Shown here: positions 7,708 through 17,076 of the stretch, piece by piece
Numbering within the stretch: position 1 is the first letter of the stretch
Layout: the number at the start of each line of letters is the position of its first letter
The notes under the pieces: generated by a model
Database searches by the model: none
What the model saw: only the letters and a program-made list of their open reading frames with translations
What the model was told of the DNA's origin: nothing
Source of the DNA: Actinokineospora xionganensis
GTDB lineage: Bacteria; Actinomycetota; Actinomycetes; Mycobacteriales; Pseudonocardiaceae
NCBI RefSeq assembly: GCF_014323725.1
Contig: NZ_JABVED010000031.1
Coordinates: 1-40,146, forward strand
Direction of reading: 5' to 3'
Length of the DNA stretch: 40,146 nucleotides
Program-made: the position numbers and the translations under genes

Positions 7708-10700
7708 CTACGCCCCCACTAGCTGGAGCAGGTTCTCGAACGTGTCGACAACGTCGTAGGTGACGTTCTCGGTACCTGCCTTCTCGTTGAGCGACCTGAA
7801 GAACCTCCGGGCACACTCGATCTTTGCTTCCTCGACTCCCCTGAGCTGGAGCGTGGACATCGAGCCCTTGGTCTCGGCGACGAAGTAGACATGCTTGGCC
7901 TTGCCATCGCGGAAGGCGATCGCCCAGTCTGGGTTGTAGTCGCCGACCGGGGTCGGGATGAAGAACCCGCGCGGCAACTTCGAGTACACGACGACCTCGT
8001 CGCTGACGTCGAGCTTCTCCACGAATGACCGCTCGACCTTCGAGTCGGTGACCACGTACTCGTAGACGCTCTTCTTCAGCTTGTCGCCAGCCTTCGACAG
8101 GTCCTGGGCGGTCTGGTTCTCCGTGAAGATCGACGAGTCGTATCGGCCGTCGAGCGGGTCGTAGCTGAGGTGCTCGACGATCACAGTGGCCTTCTGCTCG
8201 TTGATGAGCCGGGAAGCCTCGGTGATGAACTGCTCGGGGTTCTGCTTGAACTTCGCGAACGTGCCGGGGTTGATGCCCGTCAGGATTGCCGCGCAGGTCT
8301 GGCGGGTGAGCTGGGTCTTCTCCGCGATTTCGCCGAGCAGGTCGTACTTCACTGTGGAGCCCGCCGAGACGGCTGAGTGCTCGACCTTCGTCTCCGACAC
8401 CTTGAACCCGGTCCCTGCTTCGAGCTGCTCGACTTCAAGTCCCACGACCTGCTTGCCTGCCTCGACGAGGTACTGCATGACTGTCACGTTGAGCGACTTG
8501 TCGAGCGTGTGGATGCAGTTCTTGATCAGCTCGGAGGAGTCGAACTCGACCTGGTAGACGGACTTGTGGTTGATGCGGCTCCACAGCTCTTGGAACTCGC
8601 GCTTCTTGAAGTTCGCCTCGTTGAACGGGATCTTCTTCGGCTTGCGGCCGTCGGTCGGCTTGGACACGTTGAGGTACAGCGCATCGACGAGCGGCCACAC
8701 GAAGTCGATGACTGGCTTGAGCACTTCGGCCATGGGGGCGGCGAGCGTTCCGTCGGCGCGGGCATCCCTGTACGCCTGCGTCACCAGGCCGTCGTCGTCG
8801 ATGTAGTCATTACGGATCAGGTGGTTATAGAGCGCCTGCGCGAGCGACTTCTCCAGCACGCTAGTGGAGCCGTCGGCGAGCTTGATTTGCTTGCCGATGA
8901 AGTAGTCGACGGTCGCCTTGCGCGGGCGGGCCGACAGCGACTCGATGATCTCCTTCTGCAGGGCGGTGACGAAGTCCGTGTACGACTCGTCGGTGACGAC
9001 GGTTAGCTCGTTGATGTCGTGGACGGTGACGGGGTTGTCCATCCGCTCGCCGTGCTGGTCGACCGACAGGCGCAGGCCCCGGCCGATCTCCTGTCGCCGC
9101 GTGGTGGTGTTGTCGCTCTTCTTGAGCATGCCCATGACGAACACATTTGGGTTGTCCCAGCCCTCGCGCAGCGCCGAGTGCGACCAGATGAACCGCACCG
9201 GCTCCTCGAACGACAGAAGCCGCTCCTTGTCCTTGAGGATCAGGTCGTAGGCATCGACGTCGTCCGACTGGCCTGCGAAGTCGCCACGTGCGGCGATCTT
9301 GCCGTTGATGGAGCGGCCGGTCTTCTTGTCGATCGAGAAGTAGCCCTCGTGCGTCGACCGCACCGGGATCGCCTCGACATGCGCGCGGTACCGCTCGGCG
9401 GCCTCGTCAAAGTCGAGCTGGCCTAGGTAGTCAGCGAGTACCGCCTCGTACTCCTCCTCGAACACGCAGGCGTACTCGCCCAGCGTGTCCGCGCGGTCGT
9501 AGTCGCGGTATTTGGCGACCTCGTCGATGAAGAACAGCGACAGCACCTTGATGCCTTGCGCGAACAGCTCGCGCTCTTTATCGAGGTGGGCCCGGATGAC
9601 TTCCCGGATCTGGATGCGGCGTTTCGCGTCGTCGGTCACATCCTGGGTGACCTCGCCGGCGCCGATGATGTCGCCGTTGCTCAGCTCGACGATGTCGCGG
9701 TTCGCATCGACATCCCTGATGAACAGGCCCTTGTACGCCTCGATGCCGCCAGAGATGTCGTGCAGATTCATGCCCTGGCTCAGCCGCTTCACCTGCCGCC
9801 TGATGCCCTGGGCGGTCTGCACCTCAAGTTCGACCCGAGCCTTCGGGAAGTCCGTACCTTTGCCGACCTCCAGCCCGTCGACATACAGGTAGGCGGTGCT
9901 ACCGGCCAGGTGCTTGACCGTGATGCCGCGCACCGCGATCTTCTTCACCAACTTCTGGTTGTACGCATCCACGGCGTCCAGGCGGTGCACCTTGGTGCGC
10001 TCGATCTTGTGGGTCGCCGAGTAGCGCAAAGCGAACAGCGCCTTGAACAACCCGAGCGCCTCCAACGATTTCGACGGCTTCTTCCCATCGCCCTCGATCT
10101 TCTGCGGCTCATCGATGATCAGAATCGGACGGTTCGCCGCGATCACGTCGATCGGCCTCCGCGACTGGAAGTCGTCGAGCACCTCGTAGATGCGGCGGGC
10201 GTCCTTGCCGGTGGCGTTGAACGCCTGGATGTTGATGATCATCACCTGCACGCCCGAGTCGGAGGAGAATCGCTCCAGCTCGTGCAGCCGCGAGGAGTTG
10301 TAGACGAACGTGCGAGGCTTGGTGCCGTAGAGCTGCTGGAAGTGCTCGGCAGTGATGTCGAAGGACTTCTTCACGCCCTCGCGGATCGCAATCGACGGCA
10401 CGACCACGATGTACTTTGACCACCCGTAACGCTTGTGCAGCTCCATGATCGTCTTGATGTACACGTACGTCTTTCCGGTGCCGGTCTCCATCTCGATGTC
10501 AAGATTGAACGGGGCGGCTGACTTTTTGACCGGGTCCTTGAGGTCTTTCGATAGCTCCAGCCCTCGGGCCTGCTGCCCCCGGTGCACATTCGCCAGGAGC
10601 TGCGGCGGAGTCAGCGCGATCTCTGCATTACGCAGGCCCGCGTCCTCCAGCAAGGTCCGAGCCGCGTCCGCGCCGGGGTCGATGCGGTACTTCACCCCGT

Positions 10701-10785
10701 CGGCGTAGGGCTGTCCCGTGAACACCTCCACCACGGCATCGACGGCCTCGGTTTGGTACTGCTGAACCTTGAACTGGAGTTTCAT
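7708..10785 (-). CDS. res: Type III-like restriction subunit Res (helicase-nuclease)
   Basis: This is a 1025-aa superfamily 2 translocase with an endonuclease domain, the usual size for type III Res. Walker A is TGTGKT (101-106), motif II is DEPQ (225-228), motif III is SAT (256-258), and motif VI reads QEIGRGLRL. Near the C-terminus, NPDW (Asp953) and ETKG (Glu971, Lys973) form a PD-(D/E)xK nuclease site. In type III systems Res with Mod uses ATP to communicate along DNA and cut near unmodified sites. It is the last gene of the operon, starting 4 nt after mod ends. All catalytic motifs are intact, so it is probably active. The association with an additional helicase operon is not the minimal type III layout. 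Confidence 0.92.
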   Translation of the reverse strand: MKLQFKVQQYQTEAVDAVVEVFTGQPYADGVKYRIDPGADAARTLLEDAGLRNAEIALTPPQLLANVHRGQQARGLELSKDLKDPVKKSAAPFNLDIEMETGTGKTYVYIKTIMELHKRYGWSKYIVVVPSIAIREGVKKSFDITAEHFQQLYGTKPRTFVYNSSRLHELERFSSDSGVQVMIINIQAFNATGKDARRIYEVLDDFQSRRPIDVIAANRPILIIDEPQKIEGDGKKPSKSLEALGLFKALFALRYSATHKIERTKVHRLDAVDAYNQKLVKKIAVRGITVKHLAGSTAYLYVDGLEVGKGTDFPKARVELEVQTAQGIRRQVKRLSQGMNLHDISGGIEAYKGLFIRDVDANRDIVELSNGDIIGAGEVTQDVTDDAKRRIQIREVIRAHLDKERELFAQGIKVLSLFFIDEVAKYRDYDRADTLGEYACVFEEEYEAVLADYLGQLDFDEAAERYRAHVEAIPVRSTHEGYFSIDKKTGRSINGKIAARGDFAGQSDDVDAYDLILKDKERLLSFEEPVRFIWSHSALREGWDNPNVFVMGMLKKSDNTTTRRQEIGRGLRLSVDQHGERMDNPVTVHDINELTVVTDESYTDFVTALQKEIIESLSARPRKATVDYFIGKQIKLADGSTSVLEKSLAQALYNHLIRNDYIDDDGLVTQAYRDARADGTLAAPMAEVLKPVIDFVWPLVDALYLNVSKPTDGRKPKKIPFNEANFKKREFQELWSRINHKSVYQVEFDSSELIKNCIHTLDKSLNVTVMQYLVEAGKQVVGLEVEQLEAGTGFKVSETKVEHSAVSAGSTVKYDLLGEIAEKTQLTRQTCAAILTGINPGTFAKFKQNPEQFITEASRLINEQKATVIVEHLSYDPLDGRYDSSIFTENQTAQDLSKAGDKLKKSVYEYVVTDSKVERSFVEKLDVSDEVVVYSKLPRGFFIPTPVGDYNPDWAIAFRDGKAKHVYFVAETKGSMSTLQLRGVEEAKIECARRFFRSLNEKAGTENVTYDVVDTFENLLQLVGA

Positions 10786-10789
10786 CGGG

Positions 10790-12769
10790 TCAAATCGCCC
10801 TTACCTCTGTCCCGGGTGAGACCTCGCGGAAGATCTGTTCGGTGTTGATGCGAGCGGCGTCGCTTGCGAAGCCCGCGTCCAGGAACACGGCGCGCAGCGG
10901 GTGTCGGCTGGCGATCTCCTTCACGACGGCGTCGGTGACCTCGTCGGCAAAGCACGCAATCAGGGCGTCATCGGCGACCGACAGCACTCGTCGGGCACCG
11001 ATCTCCTCGACCGCGACCGGCTCGGCGAGGTCGAGGCCCCAGTCGAGCAATACCTGGAAGAGCAGGTCTTCGTCGGTGCGGTCGGGCTTCACGCTGGCGA
11101 CTGCCTCAGCGAGCGCGAACTGCACGAGATCGTCTGCCGTCGTGAACGTGTCAGCCATGTTGGTTGTCGCAACGTGCAGTGAGCGGAAACCGACGTCGAG
11201 GTCGAAACCGAGGAGCCCGGCCTGCTCCTTCACTTGTGCACCAGCTCGGCGCAGTCGCTCACGGGCGACATCGGCGAGAGTCGCGTACCCGCGCTTCCGG
11301 GCGAGTGAGCCGGGGTCAAGCTCCTCGCCGAGCTGGACCAAGATGAAGCGTCGATTTCCTTGATCAGCGGCGTTGAGGTTCATGACAGCGTGCGCGGTGG
11401 ACCCTGAGCCTGCGAAGAAGTCCAGGACGATCGCTTTTTTGTCATCCGACGTAGCGGCGTTGATCCAGGTCGCAAGAACTCCCGTGTCCTTCGGGTAGTC
11501 GAAGTACTTCGCTCCGAGCAGCCTGGCAAGGGCATCGCTCGCTGGCGCGCGCTCCTGTAGCACAAGCGGCCTGATCGCCTGCGTGGACATATCTGAGAGG
11601 AAACGTTTCAGCCGCGGGGTGGTCGTGTGGTCGTCGCCGAAGAGAATGCGGCCCTCCCCGATGAGCGCCTGCATCCGCGCCTTGGCATAGACCCATCCGT
11701 TGGGGTGGCGCTTCACGGGTTGGCCGGTCCGCGGATGGGGAACGTCGTACATTAGGTTCTCCCGCGGGTTCGGTGAGCGAAGATTGTCGCGTGTGAACAC
11801 CTTGCCGTCTGCGTCGATGTCGGAGTAGGCCGCAAGGCCAGGTTCGACATCGGGCTTGCTCCTCCACCACGCGCGGAGTAGCTCGGTCGCGCGCACTGAG
11901 TCGCCACCCGACTCTGCCCAGCAACGCTGCGCAGCAGCCATCACATCTTCGTAACCACGCTTCGGCGCCTTGAAGCGAACGTCAGCCTCGATCAGCTTCG
12001 ACTTTGTCCGCGCGTAGATGAGCATGTAGTCGATGCCGCCAGAGGTGAACCGGGCGTCGTTCTTCCCAGAGCCCTGCCAGACAACACTTGCGAGAAAGTT
12101 GTCCGGTCCGATGACCTGGTCCAGCATCGAGCGAAGGTTCGCGTGTTCGTGGTCGTCGATTGCGACGATCATGACCCCGTCATCGGTCAGGAGGCTGCGC
12201 GCCAACTTCAGCCGGGAGTACATCATGCTAAGCCAATCGGAGTGAAAGCGGCCGTTCGCCTCCATATTCGCGACAAGGCGGTCGCCCGTATTCGACCTTT
12301 GAGCCGAGCGGGCGAGGTAGTCGGCGCTCGACTCGGCGAAGTCGTCCTCGTAGACGAAGTCGTTGCCCGTGTTGTACGGCGGGTCGATGTAGATCAGCTT
12401 GACCTTGCCGAGGTACGACTCCTGCAGGAGCTTCAAGGCGTCGAGGTTGTCGCCTTCGATGAAGAGGTTCTTGGTTGTGTCGAAGTCCACCGACTCCTCG
12501 CGCACCGGGCGCAGCGTCTTGGCGATCGGCGCGTTCGCTGCGAAGGCTGCGGCGCGCTTGCCGGGCCAGTCGAGTTGGTAGCGCTCCTGCGGCCCCTCGA
12601 CGAGGTGGTCGGAGAGCTCCTGGCGGAGCGCGTCGAAGTCGACCGCACGGACGGGGTTCCCCTCGGTGTCGACGGTCTCGGTCACGACCGTGGGGAACAA
12701 CTCCGCGATGGCGTCGATGTTGCGCTGCGTGAGGTCCGACGAGTGCATCTTGAGCTTGTCCACGATCAT
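10790..12769 (-). CDS. mod: Type III-like DNA adenine methyltransferase Mod
   Basis: This 659-aa protein is a beta-class amino-methyltransferase. The catalytic motif IV DPPY (129-132, in LIYIDPPYNTGNDF) precedes the SAM-binding motif I DFFAGSGST (450-458). That is the order of type III Mod subunits, which methylate N6-adenine in one strand of an asymmetric site. The middle of the protein (about 200-420) would hold target recognition. It overlaps the DUF4391 stop by 4 nt (ATGA), and res follows 4 nt after. AAGGA directly abuts the ATG at 12769, so GTG 12763, two codons in, has the better ribosome spacing and may be the true start. The target site cannot be inferred. Confidence 0.93.
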   Translation of the reverse strand: MIVDKLKMHSSDLTQRNIDAIAELFPTVVTETVDTEGNPVRAVDFDALRQELSDHLVEGPQERYQLDWPGKRAAAFAANAPIAKTLRPVREESVDFDTTKNLFIEGDNLDALKLLQESYLGKVKLIYIDPPYNTGNDFVYEDDFAESSADYLARSAQRSNTGDRLVANMEANGRFHSDWLSMMYSRLKLARSLLTDDGVMIVAIDDHEHANLRSMLDQVIGPDNFLASVVWQGSGKNDARFTSGGIDYMLIYARTKSKLIEADVRFKAPKRGYEDVMAAAQRCWAESGGDSVRATELLRAWWRSKPDVEPGLAAYSDIDADGKVFTRDNLRSPNPRENLMYDVPHPRTGQPVKRHPNGWVYAKARMQALIGEGRILFGDDHTTTPRLKRFLSDMSTQAIRPLVLQERAPASDALARLLGAKYFDYPKDTGVLATWINAATSDDKKAIVLDFFAGSGSTAHAVMNLNAADQGNRRFILVQLGEELDPGSLARKRGYATLADVARERLRRAGAQVKEQAGLLGFDLDVGFRSLHVATTNMADTFTTADDLVQFALAEAVASVKPDRTDEDLLFQVLLDWGLDLAEPVAVEEIGARRVLSVADDALIACFADEVTDAVVKEIASRHPLRAVFLDAGFASDAARINTEQIFREVSPGTEVRAI

Positions 12770-13479
12770 TCCTTCTTGCTCGGCATGGGGTCGGTCAGCT
12801 CGGTGAGCACTGCGGTGCGTTCCTTGATCTGCTCGCGGAGTTCGATCTTACGGTTGAGTTGTGGTTCGGTGCGCAGCTTCTTGTTCAGTGCGGCGATCTC
12901 ACGCTCGAGCTTGCGGGCGCGGCCCAGTCTTTCGGTTGCCTGTGACACCGTCTCGCCGACGCGCGTCGTGACCGGTAGTAGCGATGCGAGTATCGCCTCG
13001 TATAGTCCCGGCAGATTGAGCGCCGTGGGTAGAGGTCGGCGGGGCGCATCAGAGGGTTGCCAGTCGGTCGTAAAGTACGGTCCGATCTTTGGCACTTTGC
13101 CGTCGAGCGCCTTCTGGGCCGCGACCGTGCGCAGACGGTCGTTACTAGCGACTTCGAAGATGATCGGGAAGTGCACAGATCTGTCGATGGCGGTCAGCAC
13201 GTCGTCGGAGACGTTCTCGCCCTTGGTCTCGACGGTGAATATCTGAATCTCAGGCACCGCGGTCGTGCCGCGCAGGCGGATGGTGTCGTCGGCGAGTTTG
13301 TAGGCCCAGGTGATGCGCTGAATGTCATTTATGAATTTCTCGCGCAGCGCGGTACGGACGTTGCCATGCTCGTAGAACTTTGTCTTCGGGACGGTGCGAC
13401 CGAACGCGGCGTTCGCGGGCCAGCGGTATAGGACCGGGGCGGTTTCGGCAGTTTCGACCGCTGGTGAGGCGTCAATCAT
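12766..13479 (-). CDS. DUF4391 domain protein
   Basis: This 237-aa protein matches the DUF4391 pattern. Near the N-terminus it has K-x-K-FYEHGNV and a helix F-I-N-D-I-Q-R-I-TWAYKLA, then EIQIFTVETKG around residue 80 and a PIIFEV strand. A long charged coiled-coil-like helix forms the last 60 residues. Its biochemical role is unknown; the family is found beside restriction-type methyltransferases and helicases. It overlaps the upstream helicase gene by 8 nt and the downstream mod by 4 nt, and GAGGAG lies 7 nt before the ATG. A bridging or loading function between the helicase and Mod/Res is speculation. Confidence 0.8.
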   Translation of the reverse strand: MIDASPAVETAETAPVLYRWPANAAFGRTVPKTKFYEHGNVRTALREKFINDIQRITWAYKLADDTIRLRGTTAVPEIQIFTVETKGENVSDDVLTAIDRSVHFPIIFEVASNDRLRTVAAQKALDGKVPKIGPYFTTDWQPSDAPRRPLPTALNLPGLYEAILASLLPVTTRVGETVSQATERLGRARKLEREIAALNKKLRTEPQLNRKIELREQIKERTAVLTELTDPMPSKKE

Positions 13480-16400
13480 TGGTGGGCTCCTCGACGATGG
13501 CGAGGAAGGCGGTCAGCTCGAAATCATCGAGCCCGGCGATGGTCTGCGCGAGCGCAGTCGTGTGGCCGGGACTGAACAGGCTATCGACATCGCGCTCATC
13601 GGTGAGGTCGATCATCGAGCGGATCGCATCGGTGAGCAAGCGACTATACGTGCCCATTTCGGCCCCGTCGCGAGTGGCAGCGTTGAAAACGCGGCACACC
13701 TCCCATGCGGGCTCGTCACGGTTCCGGCATCCGGCGCGGATCAGGTCGAGCAGGTGCTTGACCTCGGTGTGATCGGCGATCACCTGTCCGTCGTCGTCGA
13801 GGTAGACGAGGTAGTACGGGTGCAGCCTGTTGCCACGGTTGAGATCCTGGTCGGCGTTGATGTTGCGCAGCACGAAGATCTCGCCGGGCTTGAGCCCCTT
13901 TTCGGGCTGGGCGGGGACGACCGCGTGCAGTCCCTTCGGGGTGCCGGCCAGGTCGCCGTACTCCTTAAGGTAGCCGAGCAGGTCCATGCGGAAGTCGTTC
14001 AGGCCGAGGTCGGTGATCGACACTCCGGTGCGAACGTCTTCGAGTTCGATTACCTCGTCCTGAAGCTTGCGGAGCTGCTCCTTGCGGAATGCGGCATCGC
14101 TGGCCTCGGGGTCGAGAATGTTGTCGTCGCCTGTTCCGCCGAGGTTGGCGGCGACCATGCGATTCTCGACGCGCTCCTTGAGGTTGATGTATTCGTCCAG
14201 CGAGATGTCTGGCCAGAAGTTCACAAGCTGGATGCGCTCGTTGGTCGAGCCGATGCGATCGATTCGGCCAAATCGCTGGATGATCCGCACGGGGTTCCAG
14301 TGGATGTCGTAATTGACCAGGAAGTCGCAGTCTTGGAGGTTCTGGCCCTCACTGATGCAGTCGGTGCCGACTAGTAGGTCGATCTCCGAGGTCTCCTGCG
14401 GCATCACCAGGTGGCGCTGCTTCGACTGCGGGGAAAACAGGGTGAGGATCTGCTGGAAGCTGTATCCCTTGCCGACCGTCGTCGACGGGTTGCCCTGGCC
14501 GGTGACGAGGGCGCTGTGGTAGCCGTGCCGCTTCAGCGCTGGGGCGAGGTTCTTGTAGAGGTACTCGGCCGTGTCGGCGAACGCGGAAAAGATCAGAACC
14601 TTGCGGTTGCCGGGGTTCAGTGGCTGCTGGAACTTGGCGTCGAGCCGCTCGAGCAGCGCGCGAAGCTTGGAATCGCGCTCGGGGGTGACGCCGCTGACCG
14701 TGCCCAGCAGGTTCTGGATCACCGCGCCGTCGTGGGCGAGGTCGCGGCTCCACGACTCGACATCCATGTCGGCCAGGTCGATCTGCACCTTCCGGCCGAC
14801 CGTGCCGCTGGTCGGGAACTCGAAGTCGTCATCGTCGGCGTCGATGTCGGTGAACGCGGAGGCAAAGTCGGCAATGTTCGCGGCGTGGTTGTCGACAGCC
14901 TCGACCGCGTCGGCGATCGTGTGCTCCAGCCGGTTCAGGGTCAGGCGGAACGCCTCGATGCTGCTCTCCAGCCGCTTGAGCAGGTTAACTGTCATGAGCT
15001 TGCGGATTCCCTGCTCGCGGTTTGCCGCGCCAAGGTTCGCGTTCTCTCCGCCCATGTAGTTCTGGCCGGCACCTGCCCCGTAGATCTGCTCGTACTTGTC
15101 TCGGCGACTTTCGAACACGTACGCCAGCGGCGTGTAGACCGCCAGGGTCAGGAGCTGGAGCTGTTCGAAGATCTCGTTGAATGTCGGGGCGCTAGCCAGG
15201 TCGGTCAGCGGCGGGCGCAGGGATTCCGGCTTCATCCGCTCTGGGAACGCGCCAATGTCGGTGGTGTCGTAGAACGCCTGGATATGTTTGCGCGAGCGGG
15301 CGATGGTCACGGCATCGAGCAACTCGAAGAAGTCGAAGTCCAGCTGGGCGAGGATGGCGTCAGTTGTGCGCTGCTCCGGCGTTAGGGCGGACCACTCGTT
15401 GAAGACGCGCTGGGCTTGCCGGAACACCTCCTCGATCGACTGGATGTTGAGTTTCGTGGCGAGCTGCGTCGAATCCCCCTCGTAGGCGAGGGCCAGCTGA
15501 TTGCGCAGATCGTTGAAGCGGTTGTTGACCGGGGTCGCGGAGAGCATCAACACCTTTGTCTTCACGCCCGCACGGATGACCTTGCGCATCAGCCGCTGGT
15601 AGCGGGTCTCCCGCTGGGCGATGATGTCGGCATTGCGGAAGTTGTGAGATTCGTCGATCACGACCAGGTCGTAGTTGCCCCAGTTGATCAGGTCAAGCCG
15701 CTTGCCCAGGGACTCACCACTGTCGCGCGACAGGTCGGTGTGGGCGAGGACGTCGTAATTGAAGCGGTCTTTCGTGAAGATGTTGGTTGTGTAGTTCGAG
15801 TTGTAGTTTGTCCAGTTTTCAGTGAGCTTCTTCGGCGCCAGTACGAGTACGGTCTTGTTGCGCAGCTCGTAATACTTGATCACCGCCAGCGCTGTGAACG
15901 TCTTCCCGAGCCCCACACTGTCGGCGAGGACGCAACCGTTGTAGGTCTCCAACTTGTTGATCACGCCGGTCGCAGCGTCTTTCTGGAAGTTGTAGAGCGC
16001 CTTCCAAACCTCGGTGCCCTGGTATCCGGTGCGGTCGTTCGGCAGCACGTCCTCGCTGATGTCTTCGAGGAACTCGTTGAAGAGGTTGTAGAGGATCAGG
16101 AAGTACACCCGCTGTGGGGAGTTCTCGGCATACACGCTCGCGATGTGCTCTCGGACCGCCTCGGTCACGTCGTCGAGTTGGTCTGGGTTGTGCCAGATCT
16201 GGTCGAAGAGCTGCATGTATTGGCGCGTTGCCAGCTTGTCGTCGATCTTGTGTACCATGTTCGACACCGCGGGGCCGCGCTCAAACCCGAGGTCGGCGGT
16301 CGTGAAGCCGTGGAGGGGCGCGTAGGCGGCGGTGTCATCGACCACAGCGAACGACTGCATCGGCGCGCCTGTGTGGTTCGAGCGGAACGTGACCTTCTGC

Positions 16401-16741
16401 CGCACCCACTCAGCGCATTCACGTGCGATGGCCCGTTGGGTCAGCTTGTTGCGCAGCCGAATCTCGAACTCTGTGCCGTACAGTGCGGCATCCTGGCTCT
16501 TGTCGTTCGGGATAAAGAACTGCCGTCTTTCCTGCGCGGGCTTGTCGGTCGCCTTCGTCGTTGTGAACGACGGCGCGGTGAAGATGAACTCAAGCTCCTT
16601 GATCGACTGAAGCTCACGCCTCAGTGCTTCGAATGCGAAGATCGAGAACGTGCTCGCCGCGATACGCAGCTTGGAGCCAGGCTTGATCGACGCCTTTAGA
16701 TCGTCGCCGAAGAACTCATTGAGGTTGTCGATGATGCGCAC
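13472..16741 (-). CDS. SNF2-like helicase with N-terminal PLD-like domain
   Basis: This 1089-aa protein contains a SWI2/SNF2-type ATPase: Walker A DSVGLGKT (274-281), DESH (363-366), SATP (401-404), and a C-terminal helicase domain ending in QRFGRIDRIG. A 200-residue insertion lies between the two ATPase lobes. The first 180 residues (LRIAASTFSIFAFEALRREL) resemble phospholipase D-like domains seen on anti-phage helicases, but no HKD catalytic motif is visible, so nuclease activity is doubtful. It probably translocates on DNA in the cytoplasm. It starts with GTG directly after the upstream stop (TGAGTG) and overlaps DUF4391 by 8 nt, placing it firmly in the operon. Confidence 0.85.
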   Translation of the reverse strand: MRIIDNLNEFFGDDLKASIKPGSKLRIAASTFSIFAFEALRRELQSIKELEFIFTAPSFTTTKATDKPAQERRQFFIPNDKSQDAALYGTEFEIRLRNKLTQRAIARECAEWVRQKVTFRSNHTGAPMQSFAVVDDTAAYAPLHGFTTADLGFERGPAVSNMVHKIDDKLATRQYMQLFDQIWHNPDQLDDVTEAVREHIASVYAENSPQRVYFLILYNLFNEFLEDISEDVLPNDRTGYQGTEVWKALYNFQKDAATGVINKLETYNGCVLADSVGLGKTFTALAVIKYYELRNKTVLVLAPKKLTENWTNYNSNYTTNIFTKDRFNYDVLAHTDLSRDSGESLGKRLDLINWGNYDLVVIDESHNFRNADIIAQRETRYQRLMRKVIRAGVKTKVLMLSATPVNNRFNDLRNQLALAYEGDSTQLATKLNIQSIEEVFRQAQRVFNEWSALTPEQRTTDAILAQLDFDFFELLDAVTIARSRKHIQAFYDTTDIGAFPERMKPESLRPPLTDLASAPTFNEIFEQLQLLTLAVYTPLAYVFESRRDKYEQIYGAGAGQNYMGGENANLGAANREQGIRKLMTVNLLKRLESSIEAFRLTLNRLEHTIADAVEAVDNHAANIADFASAFTDIDADDDDFEFPTSGTVGRKVQIDLADMDVESWSRDLAHDGAVIQNLLGTVSGVTPERDSKLRALLERLDAKFQQPLNPGNRKVLIFSAFADTAEYLYKNLAPALKRHGYHSALVTGQGNPSTTVGKGYSFQQILTLFSPQSKQRHLVMPQETSEIDLLVGTDCISEGQNLQDCDFLVNYDIHWNPVRIIQRFGRIDRIGSTNERIQLVNFWPDISLDEYINLKERVENRMVAANLGGTGDDNILDPEASDAAFRKEQLRKLQDEVIELEDVRTGVSITDLGLNDFRMDLLGYLKEYGDLAGTPKGLHAVVPAQPEKGLKPGEIFVLRNINADQDLNRGNRLHPYYLVYLDDDGQVIADHTEVKHLLDLIRAGCRNRDEPAWEVCRVFNAATRDGAEMGTYSRLLTDAIRSMIDLTDERDVDSLFSPGHTTALAQTIAGLDDFELTAFLAIVEEPTND

Positions 16742-17044
16742 TCAGGCGCCACCATCGTTCGGCCTGGAACCAGGTGACGCTCCGCCTCTACGTACCCGGT
16801 TGTCGACAACCTCGCTGGTCTTGAACTTCGGGACGTTGAAGAGGGGCCGGGCGGCCTGCGGCCGCTTGTCGTGATCGGTCGTGTAGTGGATTTTCGAGCC
16901 GCTTGCCTCGAACACGACGGGGAACCGGCCGTCCACCGTCGATGCCCTCGGCCGAACCTCAGGCGGCAAGTGCAGGCACACATGGCCGCGGGCCGTTCCA
17001 CTCGGGGGCAACGTCCTACCCACCGGCTTGAGGTCGTCTGTCAC
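16742..17044 (-). CDS. 100-aa protein of unknown function, first gene of the defence operon
   Basis: I do not recognise a family. The reading begins at GTG 17044 behind a G-rich stretch. The stop TGA touches the GTG of the helicase gene, the arrangement expected for translational coupling, which is the main evidence that it is real. The middle looks like a small beta fold (HVCLHLPPEV, FPVVFEASGSKIHYT), followed by a basic and glycine-rich tail. There is no signal peptide or membrane segment. As the first gene it could be a regulator, specificity factor or sensor for the complex, but nothing in the sequence decides this. Confidence 0.6.
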   Translation of the reverse strand: MTDDLKPVGRTLPPSGTARGHVCLHLPPEVRPRASTVDGRFPVVFEASGSKIHYTTDHDKRPQAARPLFNVPKFKTSEVVDNRVRRGGASPGSRPNDGGA

Positions 17045-17076
17045 CTAGCCATCGCCCCCAGCATCGTTGTTGAGCG

